A stretch of DNA of 58,506 nt from JBCCMB01 sp039026555 (GTDB lineage Bacteria; Pseudomonadota; Alphaproteobacteria; Caulobacterales; Hyphomonadaceae), in contig JBCCMB010000003.1 of NCBI GenBank assembly GCA_039026555.1, forward strand, positions 1-58,506, given 5' to 3'. A model generated the notes under the pieces. The model did not search any database, was not told the DNA's origin, and was given only the letters and a program-made list of their open reading frames with translations. Positions 43,631-53,345 of the stretch are shown here, in pieces; the stretch's first letter is position 1, and the number at the start of each line of letters is the position of its first letter. The translations under genes were made by a program, and so were the position numbers.

Positions 43631-44779
43631 GTGCAGCACATTCGTCCCTGGCGTGCGATAGACCGACGCGTCTCTCGTAAGATCAAAGTCGGAGACGTCG
43701 ACGTGGGCGGCGACGCGCCGATCTCCGTGCAATCCATGACGAACACGCCAACCGAAGACGCCGGCGCGACAATTGATCAGATCCGCGCGCTTGAAGAGGC
43801 CGGCGCCGATATCGTTCGTGTCTCTTGTCCGACTGTGGAAGCGACGGCGGCGTTTAAGACAATTGCGCGCGCGACGAAAATTCCGCTCGTGGCGGACATT
43901 CACTTTCATTACAAACGCGCCCTGGAGGCGGCCGAGGCCGGCGCTGCGTGCCTGCGCATCAATCCTGGAAACATCGGATCGGCTGAGCGTGTCCGCGAAG
44001 TTGTGCAAGCCGCAAAGGATTATGGCTGCGCTATTCGCATCGGGGTCAATGGCGGCTCGCTAGAGCGGCATCTGTTGGAAAAATACGGCGAGCCTTGCCC
44101 AGAAGCGATGGTGGAAAGCGCGCTCGATCATGCGCGGCTTTTGGAAGAGCATGATTTTCGCGACTACAAAATCTCGGTCAAAGCGTCCGACGTTTTTCTG
44201 ACGGTCGCCGCGTATCACGCCCTGGCGGAGGCGACGGACGCGCCACTGCATCTAGGCGTGACCGAGGCGGGCGGTTTGCGGACGGGCTCGGTGAAATCCT
44301 CGATCGGTCTCGGTTCGCTCCTGTGGGCCGGTATCGGCGACACGATCCGCGTCTCCTTGTCGGCGGACCCCGTCGAAGAGGTCAAAGTCGGCTATGACAT
44401 CCTCAAATCGCTCAATCTGCGGACGCGGGGCGTCAATATCATCGCCTGTCCCTCATGTGCGCGGCAGGGTTTTGACGTCATCAAAACAGTGGAGACGCTG
44501 GAACAGCGTCTGGCGCACATATCCGAGCCGATCAGCCTCTCAATCATTGGTTGCGTCGTAAACGGTCCAGGCGAGGCGGCTTTGACCGATTTGGGCTTTA
44601 CCGGCGGCGGCAAGGACGCCGGGATGATGTATGTCTCCGGAAGAGTGGACCACAAGGTCTCCAACGCGGATATGATCGAGCATATCGTCGAGCAAGTCGA
44701 AGCCCGTGCGGAAAAGCTGCGCGCGGAACGGGAGCCGGCGGTCGAAACGCCCGCTCTAGATCCGGTCACGCAGTCTTGA
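43631..44779 (+). CDS. ispG: Flavodoxin-dependent HMBPP synthase IspG (GcpE)
   Basis: 382 residues from GTG 43631, with GAGGAG about 11 bases upstream; a TTG at 43598 adds a poorly conserved leader. Signatures: VQSMTNTPTEDAGATIDQIR, DIVRVSCP, LVADIHFHYKRAL, and the iron-sulfur segment NIIACPSCARQGFDV plus SIIGCVVNGPGEA. It makes 4-hydroxy-3-methylbut-2-enyl diphosphate in the MEP isoprenoid pathway. Followed 67 bases later by the esterase lipoprotein. Confidence 0.95.
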   Translation: MQHIRPWRAIDRRVSRKIKVGDVDVGGDAPISVQSMTNTPTEDAGATIDQIRALEEAGADIVRVSCPTVEATAAFKTIARATKIPLVADIHFHYKRALEAAEAGAACLRINPGNIGSAERVREVVQAAKDYGCAIRIGVNGGSLERHLLEKYGEPCPEAMVESALDHARLLEEHDFRDYKISVKASDVFLTVAAYHALAEATDAPLHLGVTEAGGLRTGSVKSSIGLGSLLWAGIGDTIRVSLSADPVEEVKVGYDILKSLNLRTRGVNIIACPSCARQGFDVIKTVETLEQRLAHISEPISLSIIGCVVNGPGEAALTDLGFTGGGKDAGMMYVSGRVDHKVSNADMIEHIVEQVEARAEKLRAEREPAVETPALDPVTQS

Positions 44780-44846
44780 AGAGCGCTTGCGTGCTAAGAT
44801 CGCTAGTTTGCGGGTTGAAGAGCGCAACGATCTAAGAGGTCCCTTC

Positions 44847-46151
44847 ATGACGTTGTTTCAAACGCTTGTCGGCGCGGCTGCATGCCTCGCGCTTGCCGGA
44901 TGTACGCAATTGCAGATGACAACGGCGAGCCAAAAGCTTGACGGCGATCCGCAAGCGGTTCCGCCCGTGCTCGGGGCGTTTGAAGACGATGCACCGGTGG
45001 AAACGCTGGAGGATTGGACCACACGCCGCGCGCCGTTGATCAAATCCGCACTGGCGCGTGAGCTCTATGGTCCGATGCCCGAAGGCCTGACCGCGCGCGT
45101 TGTGGAAAGGCGGGTTGTGGACGACGCCTATGCGGGCGGCGCGGGCGTTTTGGAAGAGGTTACGATCGCTTTGGCGGACGGGCCGGATGCGCCGGCGTTT
45201 AACATGGCGCTGGCGTTGCCCAACTCCGCCCTTGAAGGGCGCCCCGCGCCGATCATCATCTCCCAGAATTTTTGCGGCAATCAGGGCGCGATGGCGTCTA
45301 TGGACCTCTCCGCGCCGCTGCCCAGCGCGCATTCGGAGGGATGTGCGGGAAATGCGTTCATGGGCGCGACGGCGCGATTGATCTTCGGCGCGCACATTAT
45401 GGGCGGCCCGATGGAGGACATTCTTGGGCGCGGCTATGGCATGGCGGCGGTCTTTCCATCCGAACTTATCCCCGACGACAGCGAAGCGGCCCCGGCGGCG
45501 CTGGCCAAGTTCGCGGGTCTCGTAACGCCGGGAACCGAGCCGGAAGGGGCGCTTGCGGTCTGGGCTAAAGCCTTTAGCTGGTCGATCGATGTGTTGGGTG
45601 ACGACCCCAGGATCGATCCCAAACGGACAGCGATCTGGGGGCATTCGCGGCATGGTAAGTCTGCGCTTTTGGCGGCGGCGCATGACACGCGGATCGGAGC
45701 GACGATCTCACATCAATCTGGCACGGGCGGCGCCACGCTGACGCGCAGTTTGAACGGCGAATCCGTCAAACAGATTACAGACAATTATCCGCATTGGTTT
45801 TCGCCGACCTACGCCGAATACGCCGACCGGGAAGCCGACATTCCAGTGGAGCAGCATCAATTGATCGCCTTGATCGCGCCGCGCTTCGTATTGATCGGCA
45901 ATGGTTGGCGCGATGTGTGGTCGGACCCCAATGGCGCATTTCGCGCCATGCGCGGCGCCGACCCGGTTTGGGAGCTTTTTGGTCGCGAGGGTTTGGATCA
46001 AACCGGCATGAAAGACGCGTCGACAAGCGGCGAATTGTTCTTCCACATCCGGACCGGCGGCCATGGCGTGCGCAAGGTAGATTGGCGCGATTTCCTCGAT
46101 TTCCTGGACCGCGCTTTCGCCGATGTTGAGATCGCGGACGCATCTGATTGA
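44847..46151 (+). CDS. Lipoprotein of the CE15 glucuronoyl-esterase type
   Basis: 434 residues from ATG 44847. Signal ends in LALAGC (Cys19), so it is an envelope lipoprotein. The catalytic nucleophile motif is GHSRHGKSALLAAAHDTRIG, the CE15 pattern GxSRxGK, followed by ISHQSGTGGATLTRSLNGES and NYPHWFSPTY. Later ENGWRDVWSDP-like and a terminal HIRTGGHGVRKVDW with the catalytic His complete the fold. CE15 enzymes cut ester bonds between glucuronic acid in plant xylan and lignin; homologs may act on other uronate esters. No polysaccharide cluster is nearby. Substrate unproven. Confidence 0.8.
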   Translation: MTLFQTLVGAAACLALAGCTQLQMTTASQKLDGDPQAVPPVLGAFEDDAPVETLEDWTTRRAPLIKSALARELYGPMPEGLTARVVERRVVDDAYAGGAGVLEEVTIALADGPDAPAFNMALALPNSALEGRPAPIIISQNFCGNQGAMASMDLSAPLPSAHSEGCAGNAFMGATARLIFGAHIMGGPMEDILGRGYGMAAVFPSELIPDDSEAAPAALAKFAGLVTPGTEPEGALAVWAKAFSWSIDVLGDDPRIDPKRTAIWGHSRHGKSALLAAAHDTRIGATISHQSGTGGATLTRSLNGESVKQITDNYPHWFSPTYAEYADREADIPVEQHQLIALIAPRFVLIGNGWRDVWSDPNGAFRAMRGADPVWELFGREGLDQTGMKDASTSGELFFHIRTGGHGVRKVDWRDFLDFLDRAFADVEIADASD

Positions 46152-46225
46152 TGTCCTAGCGGCGCCCTTTTCGGGCGACCAACCCCCAGCTTAGGTTTTC
46201 GCCACAAAAGCAGGGGAGGTCCCAA

Positions 46226-46639
46226 ATGACTGAATCGATTTTGACGCCTGTATTGGCGCTCGTCGCGTGGACATTGATTATGTGGCTGGTGATGTACGCG
46301 ACCCGTATTCCCGCCATGTCGAAATCAGGCGTCGACGCCGCGAAAATCAAGCGGGCGTCTGATTTGGACGGATTGCCAATGTCCGCCAAACAGATCGCGG
46401 ACAATTATAACCATTTGCACGAGCAGCCCGTCATTTTCTACGCGCTGGCGTTTTACACCCATACGATTGGAACGGCGGACGCGTTCAGCGTCAATTTGGC
46501 TTGGGCTTATGTCGGCTTGCGCGTCGTGCATTCGCTGATCCAGAGCACAGTTAACTTCGTACCGGTGCGCTTTTTGGTGTTTTCGCTGTCCAGCTTGGCG
46601 CTGTTGGTTTTGACCATACGAAATTTGCTCGCGCTCTAA
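46226..46639 (+). CDS. MAPEG-family membrane protein
   Basis: 137 residues with four hydrophobic segments, starting ILTPVLALVAWTLIMWLVMY. A conserved NLHEQPVIFYALAFY region in the second half of the first domain and an RVVHSLIQSTVNFVP segment are typical of the eicosanoid/glutathione-linked MAPEG family. The bacterial function is unknown; glutathione transferase or peroxidase activity is possible. 74 bases after the CE15-type gene. Confidence 0.88.
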   Translation: MTESILTPVLALVAWTLIMWLVMYATRIPAMSKSGVDAAKIKRASDLDGLPMSAKQIADNYNHLHEQPVIFYALAFYTHTIGTADAFSVNLAWAYVGLRVVHSLIQSTVNFVPVRFLVFSLSSLALLVLTIRNLLAL

Positions 46640-46768
46640 TCGGACGCCGCACCGCGCGCCCAATCAGAATAGTTTGACGCACGGCGCCGCGCATGGCTCG
46701 ACGACTGGCTATGGCGCGGGTTAAGTCTGCGCGTCGTAACAACATTATCACTGGAAGGATGGGTCGCT

Positions 46769-47848
46769 TTGGTCGTTTCAGAAGCGCGCTTAACCCAAGT
46801 CATAGAACGGTTCGACGCGGTGGAGGCGCGCATGTCTGTGGCGACGGACCCAGACGAGATCGTCCAGCTGTCGAAAGAGCATTCCGAGCTGAAGCCGGTC
46901 GCAGACAAAGCGCACGCGCTGATGACTGCGCGCCGCGAATTGGACGACGCCGACGCCATTATCAACGATCCTGACGCCGACGAAGATATGGCGGAGCTGG
47001 CGCAAGAGGAGCGCGAGGACATTCGCAGCCGCTTGCCGGATCTGGAAAGCGAGCTGCAGATCATGCTGCTGCCGAAGGACAAGGATGACGAAGCTAACGC
47101 CATGCTAGAGGTGCGCGCGGGCACGGGCGGCGACGAGGCGGCCTTGTTCGCCGGCGATCTCTTCCGCATGTATCAGCGCTACGCCCAGGACCAGGGCTGG
47201 AAGATGGAGATCATCTCCGTCAATGAAGGCGATGTCGGCGGCTATAAGGAGATCGTCGCCAGCGTGGACGGCCATGGCGTATTCGGCCGGTGGAAGTTTG
47301 AAAGCGGCGTCCACCGCGTTCAGCGCGTGCCGGAAACCGAAAGCGGCGGACGCATTCACACCTCTGCGGCGACGGTGGCGGTGCTGCCCGCGCCGGAGAA
47401 TGTCGATATCGATGTCCGTATGGAAGACATCCGCGTCGACACCTATCGCGCGTCAGGGTCAGGCGGTCAGCACGTCAATAAGACGGACAGCGCCGTGCGC
47501 ATGACGCATTTACCGACGGGCATCGTCGTGACCTCGTCGGAAAAGTCACAGCACGCCAACCGCGCTAAGGCTCTCGAAGTCCTGAAAACGCGGCTCTATG
47601 AGCAAGAACGCGCTGCGAAGGATGCGGAGATGGCCGAAGCGCGCAAATCGCAAGTGGGCTCCGGCGACCGATCGGAACGCATTCGCACCTATAATTTCCC
47701 GCAAGGCCGCGTGACGGACCATCGCATCAATTTAACTCTGCATAAGCTGGAGCAAGTGCTGGCCGGAGAGGGCTTAGATGAATTGCTCAAAGCTCTGATT
47801 GCGGAGGATCAGGCGGCGCGCTTGGCGACGCTTGAGGAGGTCGGCTGA
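46769..47848 (+). CDS. prfA: Peptide chain release factor 1
   Basis: 359 residues starting at TTG 46769; GGAAGGA lies 9 bases upstream and no ATG is positioned to match the N-terminus. The GGQ motif reads SGSGGQHVNKTDSAVRMTHL near 228-247, with ERIRTYNFPQGRVTDHRI later. It releases nascent peptides at UAA and UAG. The methylase that modifies its Gln is prmC, 14 bases downstream. Confidence 0.96.
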   Translation: MVVSEARLTQVIERFDAVEARMSVATDPDEIVQLSKEHSELKPVADKAHALMTARRELDDADAIINDPDADEDMAELAQEEREDIRSRLPDLESELQIMLLPKDKDDEANAMLEVRAGTGGDEAALFAGDLFRMYQRYAQDQGWKMEIISVNEGDVGGYKEIVASVDGHGVFGRWKFESGVHRVQRVPETESGGRIHTSAATVAVLPAPENVDIDVRMEDIRVDTYRASGSGGQHVNKTDSAVRMTHLPTGIVVTSSEKSQHANRAKALEVLKTRLYEQERAAKDAEMAEARKSQVGSGDRSERIRTYNFPQGRVTDHRINLTLHKLEQVLAGEGLDELLKALIAEDQAARLATLEEVG

Positions 47849-47862
47849 GCCTTCGCCGACAC

Positions 47863-48738
47863 ATGCGGTATCTCGATCATATACGAGCCGGCGCGCAGAT
47901 CCTGCGAAACGCCGCCGTCGAAGACCCGGGGCGCGACGCGCGGCGATTAATGGCCGCGGCCGCCGGGTTTGACGCGGCGCAATTGATCGCCGAGGAGCTG
48001 GAATTTGCGTCCGCTGACCACGTAGACCGCTATAACGGGATGATCCAACGCCGCGCCGCACGCGAGCCAGTCTCGCGCATACTGGGACGGCGCGAGTTTT
48101 GGGGACTTGATTTCGACATCTCGCCGGACGTTTTAGATCCGCGTCCCGACACAGAAACACTGGTCGAGGCGGCGCTGGATAAATTAGCGACGGATCGGGC
48201 GGCGACTGTTTGGGATATGGGGACGGGATCAGGCTGCATACTCACATCCATTCTATACGAGCGGCCTGAGATGTGCGGTGTCGGCGTCGATGTGTCGTCG
48301 GCCGCGCTGGAGATCGCACGCGACAATACGCATCGACTGGGTGTTGCGCCGCGAACAGACTTCGTTTGCAGCCATTGGTTTGAGGACATGGAGGGACGAG
48401 CGGATCTGATCGTCTCCAATCCTCCCTACATCCGCGATGAGGATATCGAAGATTTGGATCCTGAAGTGCGCGGCTTTGATCCGGAATTGGCGTTGAAGGG
48501 CGGCCCTGACGGCTTGGCGCCCTACAGCTTTTTGGCGGCGGGCGCCTTGGAGCATCTGGTTCCCGGCGGCTGGTTGATTGTGGAAGTCGGCGCCGGCCAA
48601 GCTGCGGATGTTATGCAGATTTTCGCTGAAGCTGGGCTGATAGAAGGTTTCGTTAGACGCGATCTTTCGGGTATAGATCGCGTCGTTGGCGCACGCACAA
48701 CGGACGCTGTCGAAAATGCAATCTTACAAGAACAGTGA
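47863..48738 (+). CDS. prmC: Release-factor glutamine methyltransferase PrmC
   Basis: 291 residues. The hallmark NPPYI lies in ADLIVSNPPYIRDEDIED, the SAM site is WDMGTGSGCILTSI, and an N-terminal helical domain precedes it (REPVSRILGRREFWGLDF). It methylates the GGQ glutamine of RF1/RF2. Directly behind prfA with a 14-base gap. Confidence 0.96.
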   Translation: MRYLDHIRAGAQILRNAAVEDPGRDARRLMAAAAGFDAAQLIAEELEFASADHVDRYNGMIQRRAAREPVSRILGRREFWGLDFDISPDVLDPRPDTETLVEAALDKLATDRAATVWDMGTGSGCILTSILYERPEMCGVGVDVSSAALEIARDNTHRLGVAPRTDFVCSHWFEDMEGRADLIVSNPPYIRDEDIEDLDPEVRGFDPELALKGGPDGLAPYSFLAAGALEHLVPGGWLIVEVGAGQAADVMQIFAEAGLIEGFVRRDLSGIDRVVGARTTDAVENAILQEQ

Positions 48739-48885
48739 AAAGGCTTGGAAAGCGCAGCGTCGCGCGCTAACCTACTCAGGATAAGGGCAAACAACGAATC
48801 TTGTTATCGTCGTTTGATAGACCGCGAAGGCTTGAAGTCTCGCGCATTAGCCCTCTAGGGCGTCACTAATGATTAGGATGGGTTT

Positions 48886-49389
48886 ATGAAGCGTCAGCGG
48901 GGGCGCGGGCGAAAGCCGAATACAGGAAACCGTTCGCTTGAGAGCAACGGGCCTGACGTCAAAATTCGCGGCACGGCCAATCAGATTTATGAGAAGTACA
49001 TGCAGTACGCGCGAGACGCTCAAACGTCCGGCGACCGCGTGAAGGCGGAGAATTACCTCCAGCATGCGGAGCACTATTTCCGCATTGTCGCGGCGAACGC
49101 GCCTAAAGAGCGCCCAGCGCCGCAATATCAGGAAGAGCCATCCGAAACGGAAGAGGCGCCCGCTAACGGCGCGGATGCGTTGCAGGTCGTTGACGGCGAG
49201 GTTGACGCGCCGGCCGGCGAAGAGACGCCGGAAGACGTTGAGGCAGCGTCAGATGATGTTGAAGCGCCGCGCAAGCCGCGCCGACCGCGTCGCCGCAAAC
49301 CCGCTGAAGATGCGCCTCCGGCCGACCAGGAAGCGCGTTCTGCGCTGGATGCGCTCGCCGACGAGCAAGCCGCCATCGCCGAAGGCTAG
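48886..49389 (+). CDS. DUF4167 protein, RNA-binding-like basic N-terminus
   Basis: 167 residues. KRQRGRGRKPNTGNRSLESN is a very basic start, then GPDVKIRGTANQIYEKYMQY and SGDRVKAENYLQHAEHYFRI, the DUF4167 core. The rest is low-complexity acidic and Pro/Arg-rich. Conserved in alphaproteobacteria behind prmC. Function unknown; nucleic-acid or ribosome association is a guess. Confidence 0.9.
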   Translation: MKRQRGRGRKPNTGNRSLESNGPDVKIRGTANQIYEKYMQYARDAQTSGDRVKAENYLQHAEHYFRIVAANAPKERPAPQYQEEPSETEEAPANGADALQVVDGEVDAPAGEETPEDVEAASDDVEAPRKPRRPRRRKPAEDAPPADQEARSALDALADEQAAIAEG

Positions 49390-49416
49390 CGCTTAGCGCA
49401 TAAAAAGCCGAAAACT

Positions 49417-50343
49417 CTATGACGCTCCGCCAGGGCGTGATTTGCGCTGGCGTCTCCATAGCCAACGCAGCAGCCAGACAACCCCGGCGACAATTGGCAG
49501 CCAGGGCGCCAGCAGTGCTGTGAGCGTTACGATTGCGCCCAGCGCTGACGCGAAATTATAGAAGAAATCCGACGCTGCGTCGCCTAAGGGCCACCAAACC
49601 GATTGCGATACGGCGGAGACTTTCGCCGAATAGCTTAAAGACAGATCTGACATCGCCACGCGTTGCCGCAAATTCGCGAGCAGGCTAGCGCGCGCATCAA
49701 TATCCGCTTGGACGCGCGCAATCTCTCGTTCTAGCTCCAGCAAATCCTTCAATTCGCTGGGTCGATCGGTTAGCAAGCCCTGAAGGCGGTCGCGCAGGGT
49801 AATCTGCGCTTTTAGGCGTGCATCCGTGTCGATGATCTGGGTCGACAAATCCTCGGCGTAGATATTGGAGCTGGTTAGCTTAGCTCGGTAGCTGTCGAGC
49901 TCTTCCGGCTGGTCGGCGAAGAAGGCCGCAATCCATTCCGGCGTGGCGCGCAAGGATAAACTCGCGCTGGCGTAGTCTTCGCCCAGTCCGCTTGCGCTGG
50001 AGTTCACCACCACGCATTGCTCAAACCCTGCTGCTTCGCATCGTGCTTGGTGGGCGGCGGCGATGTCGTCTACATCGTCAGCCGGAGTTTCAATCGATTG
50101 GCTGTATCGGTAGGCCAGCATCTGACCGGTCTGCGGCGTCGCGCCGGCGCCGTCATTAGCGGGCTCGAACTTGGGCGTCGCGGCGGGTGACAGATCTGCT
50201 ATGAACGGTCTGCCGGCGTCGCCCCCGCGGCTCTCGCTCATAATCCCTGCGATCGGACCCGACGCGTCATAGCGCTCTTGCCGTTCCCCGCCGCACGCCG
50301 CCAACACCATCGCGGTCGTCGCGATCGCAAATCCCTTACGCAT
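49417..50343 (-). CDS. DUF4349 lipoprotein
   Basis: 308 residues from ATG 50343 with GGAGG upstream; longer frame to 50466 lacks this. Lipobox VLAACGG with Cys about residue 17. DUF4349 layout: a domain with two Cys residues (CEAAGFEQCVVV), a coiled segment (RLKAQITLRDRLQGLLTDRP, EIARVQADIDARASLLANLR) and a C-terminal membrane segment (IVTLTALLAPWLPIVAGVVW). Function unknown; probably an envelope protein anchored at both ends. Convergent with DUF4167. Confidence 0.85.
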   Translation of the reverse strand: MRKGFAIATTAMVLAACGGERQERYDASGPIAGIMSESRGGDAGRPFIADLSPAATPKFEPANDGAGATPQTGQMLAYRYSQSIETPADDVDDIAAAHQARCEAAGFEQCVVVNSSASGLGEDYASASLSLRATPEWIAAFFADQPEELDSYRAKLTSSNIYAEDLSTQIIDTDARLKAQITLRDRLQGLLTDRPSELKDLLELEREIARVQADIDARASLLANLRQRVAMSDLSLSYSAKVSAVSQSVWWPLGDAASDFFYNFASALGAIVTLTALLAPWLPIVAGVVWLLRWLWRRQRKSRPGGAS

Positions 50344-50728
50344 AACGCGCCTCCACACACCTTCAACGCCGTCCCGCCGATTTCGATTTCGCGAGTTTAA
50401 GCCGGGCGGAAGTAAGGCGCTGAAACGGCGTTTGCAGTGCGCCGCAATGTTGTCGTGCGCCAACAAAAACAGCCATTTTTTCCTCTGTTCGCAGCCAAGA
50501 TGGCGTATCTAGCGTTCGAGGGATCGCGGAATTCGCAAAAAAAATAGATTGGTCACGATTGAACCCGTGTGCGTTTGTATGCGTATTTGAAAGTTAATAA
50601 TCGTTTGTATTGAAGAATTTAGCTAAGTTATATTTATACGCATGACGTCTTCACTTGGTTCACTTCTTTCTAAGTTTTATTCGAATAGTTTCAATCTCAG
50701 GTGGCAATAGTTCTAGGGAGATTGGGAC
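50344..50728. other. AT-rich intergenic region before the chemoreceptor
   Basis: About 385 bases without a supported gene. The part from 50530 on is unusually AT-rich for this genome (for example AAAAAAAATAG, TTAATAATC and TTATATTTATAC), in contrast to the GC-rich flanks. Probably holds the chemoreceptor promoter; TAGGGAGATTGGG precedes the ATG at 50729. No clear -35/-10 pair or transposon relic was identified. Confidence 0.4.
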
Positions 50729-52213
50729 ATGTTACGTTCTGGGATGTCTGGTCGGTCCACCGATAAAGCGCGCATGGCGGCGCTGGATCGGTCGCAGGCG
50801 ATTATCGAGTTCGACACCAACGGCGTTATCATCAACGCCAATGAGAATTTCCTGTGCGCCGTGGGATACGCGCTGAACGAAATCAAAGGGCGTCATCACG
50901 CCATGTTCATCGACCCTGCGGAAAAGGACAGCGACGCGTATCGCGAGTTTTGGCGCAGCCTCGCGGCTGGTGAATTTCAAACGGCTGAATTTCGCCGTTT
51001 CGGCAAGGGCGGCCGGGAGATATGGATCCAAGCGACCTATAACCCGTTGTGTGACGATAAGGGCGATGTCTACGGCATAATGAAAATCGCAACCGACGTA
51101 ACGGAGAAAAAGCAGCTCTCAGCGGAGAATGCGGGGCAGATCGACGCCATCAATCGGTCGCAAGCTGTGATTTCATTCGAATTGGACGGAACCATTCTGA
51201 ACGCGAATGAAAATTTCTGTGGCGCGGTCGGGTATTCGCTCGGTGAAATCCAAGGTCAGCACCATTCCATGTTTGTCGCTCCGGAAGACCGGAATGAGGC
51301 CTATCGGGAGTTCTGGCGCAGCCTGGCGCGTGGAGAGTATCAAGCGGCGGAATATCGGCGCATCGCAAAAGGCGGCCGCGAGATTTACATCCAGGCCACA
51401 TACAACCCGATCTTCGATATCAGCGGCGAACCCGTCAAAGTCGTCAAATTCGCGACCGACATCACCGAGGAGGTGCTGGAACGCAAACGTCGCGCCGAGA
51501 TCACAAATTCTATCGACCGCGATCTGGACAAAATCCAGGCCTCGGTGGCCGAAGCGATTGAGCGCGGCGAGAAAGCCGCGCGCGCGTCAAGCGAAGCGTC
51601 CAACAATGTTGAATCGGTCGCGACCGGCAGCACGCAATTGGCGCAATCCATCAGCGAAATATCGAGCCAAGTGTCGAAAGCTGGCGAGATTTCAGGCCGC
51701 GCTGTGGAGCGCGCCCAAAACGCCAACAGGATCATTTCAGGCCTGTCCGAGAGCGCCCAACAGATTGGACAGGTCGTCAGCATGATCTCCGACATCGCCA
51801 ACCAAACCAATTTGTTGGCCTTAAACGCCACAATCGAAGCGGCCCGCGCCGGCGAGATGGGCAAAGGCTTCGCCGTCGTCGCCGGGGAGGTGAAAGCGCT
51901 CGCCAATCAATCCTCGCGCGCAACGGAAGAGATCAATAAGCAGATCGGTTCGGTTCAAGCTTCGACGGGGGAGGCGGTGACGGCGATCGAGGAAATCGCC
52001 GCCGTGATTGAAGACGTCAACAGCATCTCCTTGTCGATCTCGGGCGCGATTGAAGAGCAATCCTCCGTGACCCAGGACATATCCGCGAACATGTCTGAAG
52101 CAACCCATTCCGTTGCGGAGATCACCGCCGGCGTCAACGACATTGTCAGTGCGACTGCGGCGGTGAGGGCCTCTACCGATGTCGTGAAGGATTTGTCAGC
52201 GAAAGTCGCTTAG
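50729..52213 (+). CDS. Soluble methyl-accepting chemotaxis protein with tandem PAS domains
   Basis: 494 residues without membrane segments or HAMP. Two near-duplicate PAS domains span about 25-130 and 145-250 (for example YREFWRSLAAGEFQTAE and YREFWRSLARGEYQAAE). The signalling domain from about 280 carries the conserved MCP hairpin (AARAGEMGKGFAVVAGEVKA, LANQSSRATEEINKQ). It probably senses an internal cue such as redox state or energy by bound heme or flavin. No cheA/W genes nearby. Domain duplication looks recent. Confidence 0.92.
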   Translation: MLRSGMSGRSTDKARMAALDRSQAIIEFDTNGVIINANENFLCAVGYALNEIKGRHHAMFIDPAEKDSDAYREFWRSLAAGEFQTAEFRRFGKGGREIWIQATYNPLCDDKGDVYGIMKIATDVTEKKQLSAENAGQIDAINRSQAVISFELDGTILNANENFCGAVGYSLGEIQGQHHSMFVAPEDRNEAYREFWRSLARGEYQAAEYRRIAKGGREIYIQATYNPIFDISGEPVKVVKFATDITEEVLERKRRAEITNSIDRDLDKIQASVAEAIERGEKAARASSEASNNVESVATGSTQLAQSISEISSQVSKAGEISGRAVERAQNANRIISGLSESAQQIGQVVSMISDIANQTNLLALNATIEAARAGEMGKGFAVVAGEVKALANQSSRATEEINKQIGSVQASTGEAVTAIEEIAAVIEDVNSISLSISGAIEEQSSVTQDISANMSEATHSVAEITAGVNDIVSATAAVRASTDVVKDLSAKVA

Positions 52214-52230
52214 CGGGCGACGCCCGCATT

Positions 52231-53280
52231 TCAACGAGATAACAAATCCGCCCAGCGTTTCTCGCCGCGCGTTTTCCACGCGCCGCGGTGATAGGCGTCA
52301 GACGCAATAATCGGCGCGACTGTAGAGGCCTCGGCGAACACCATTTGCTCCAGTGCGACATCCACCTTGCCCCAGCTACACGCTTCTTTCAGCGTTGAGG
52401 AAGAGCACGCGCCGTCGCGAACATCGGCGACGGTGATCTGCACCGCATACGCGTGCATTTCCGCTTCTTCACCCAAAATCTCCGCGCACACCACCGTGTC
52501 CTGCGCGAAGTTTTTCGGCACGCCGCCGCCGACCATGAAGAGCCCAGTGCGGCCGGCTTTAATCTTGATGTCGGTGAGCTCGCGGAAATCGGCGACGCTG
52601 TCGATGGTGAGATAAGGTTTGCCCGCCTTCATTCGCTCAACCTGGTGCTTAACGAGGCCAAAGCCGGCGGAGCAGTCCGAAAACGCGGGCACGAAAATCG
52701 GCACGGCCTTTTCATAGGCGGTTTGAATCAAAGAGCCGTCCTTCTTGGCGCCGCCCTCGGACAGCCACTTGCCCAATTCCCAGATGAATTCGCGCGAAGA
52801 ATAGGGCCGCGGCTCCAATCGGTCCGCGATCTCGCCAATCGCGTGATCGCAGGCTTGTAGCTCTTCTTCATCGATGTACGTGTCATATATCCGGTCGATA
52901 TAAAGATCGCGCAACACCCTGTCGTCCGGCACTTCAGGCGCGCGATAGTGCTTAAAACCGAGCGCTTCGAAAAAATCCATGTCGATGATCGACGCGCCGG
53001 TGGCGACCACGCTGTCGATCATGTCGTTGGCCACCATATCACGCCAGACATGCATGCAGCCGCCCGCCGAGGTTGAGCCCGCTAGGGTGAGCATGGTGGA
53101 GCATTTATCATCCTCCAGCATCGCGTTGAGGATGCGCGCGGCGCGTGCGGCGTCGCGGGACGAAAAGCTCATCTTCTCCCAGGCGTCGACAATCGGCCGG
53201 CCGTCAAAGCTGGTAATGTCGATGTGTTCCACCGGCTGCGAGAGCAGGGCGGCTTTTTGATTGGTGTCGACAGACGTCAT
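52231..53280 (-). CDS. Deoxyhypusine-synthase-family protein
   Basis: 349 residues matching the DHS fold: GSTSAGGCMHVWRDMVANDM (NAD and substrate region), ASIIDMDFFEALGF, VPIFVPAFSDCSAGF and catalytic Lys in KEACSWGKVD. Bacteria lack the usual DHS substrate eIF5A; such homologs are linked to polyamine transfer, for example homospermidine-type synthesis from putrescine or spermidine. Last gene of a leftward operon with ODC, an unknown gene and a GNAT. 65 bases after GNAT. Confidence 0.85.
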   Translation of the reverse strand: MTSVDTNQKAALLSQPVEHIDITSFDGRPIVDAWEKMSFSSRDAARAARILNAMLEDDKCSTMLTLAGSTSAGGCMHVWRDMVANDMIDSVVATGASIIDMDFFEALGFKHYRAPEVPDDRVLRDLYIDRIYDTYIDEEELQACDHAIGEIADRLEPRPYSSREFIWELGKWLSEGGAKKDGSLIQTAYEKAVPIFVPAFSDCSAGFGLVKHQVERMKAGKPYLTIDSVADFRELTDIKIKAGRTGLFMVGGGVPKNFAQDTVVCAEILGEEAEMHAYAVQITVADVRDGACSSSTLKEACSWGKVDVALEQMVFAEASTVAPIIASDAYHRGAWKTRGEKRWADLLSR

Positions 53281-53345
53281 AAGTCAGGTCCTGAGTTGCC
53301 GAGGGTGAAGGCGGGCCAAGGCTCCGCTCATTTATCTGCATTGCC

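Noticed and set aside
44832..45683. Long minus-strand frame (283 residues)
   Set aside because: Antisense to the CE15-type esterase, which has a lipobox and catalytic motifs. The minus translation is Arg-rich and without domain signs.
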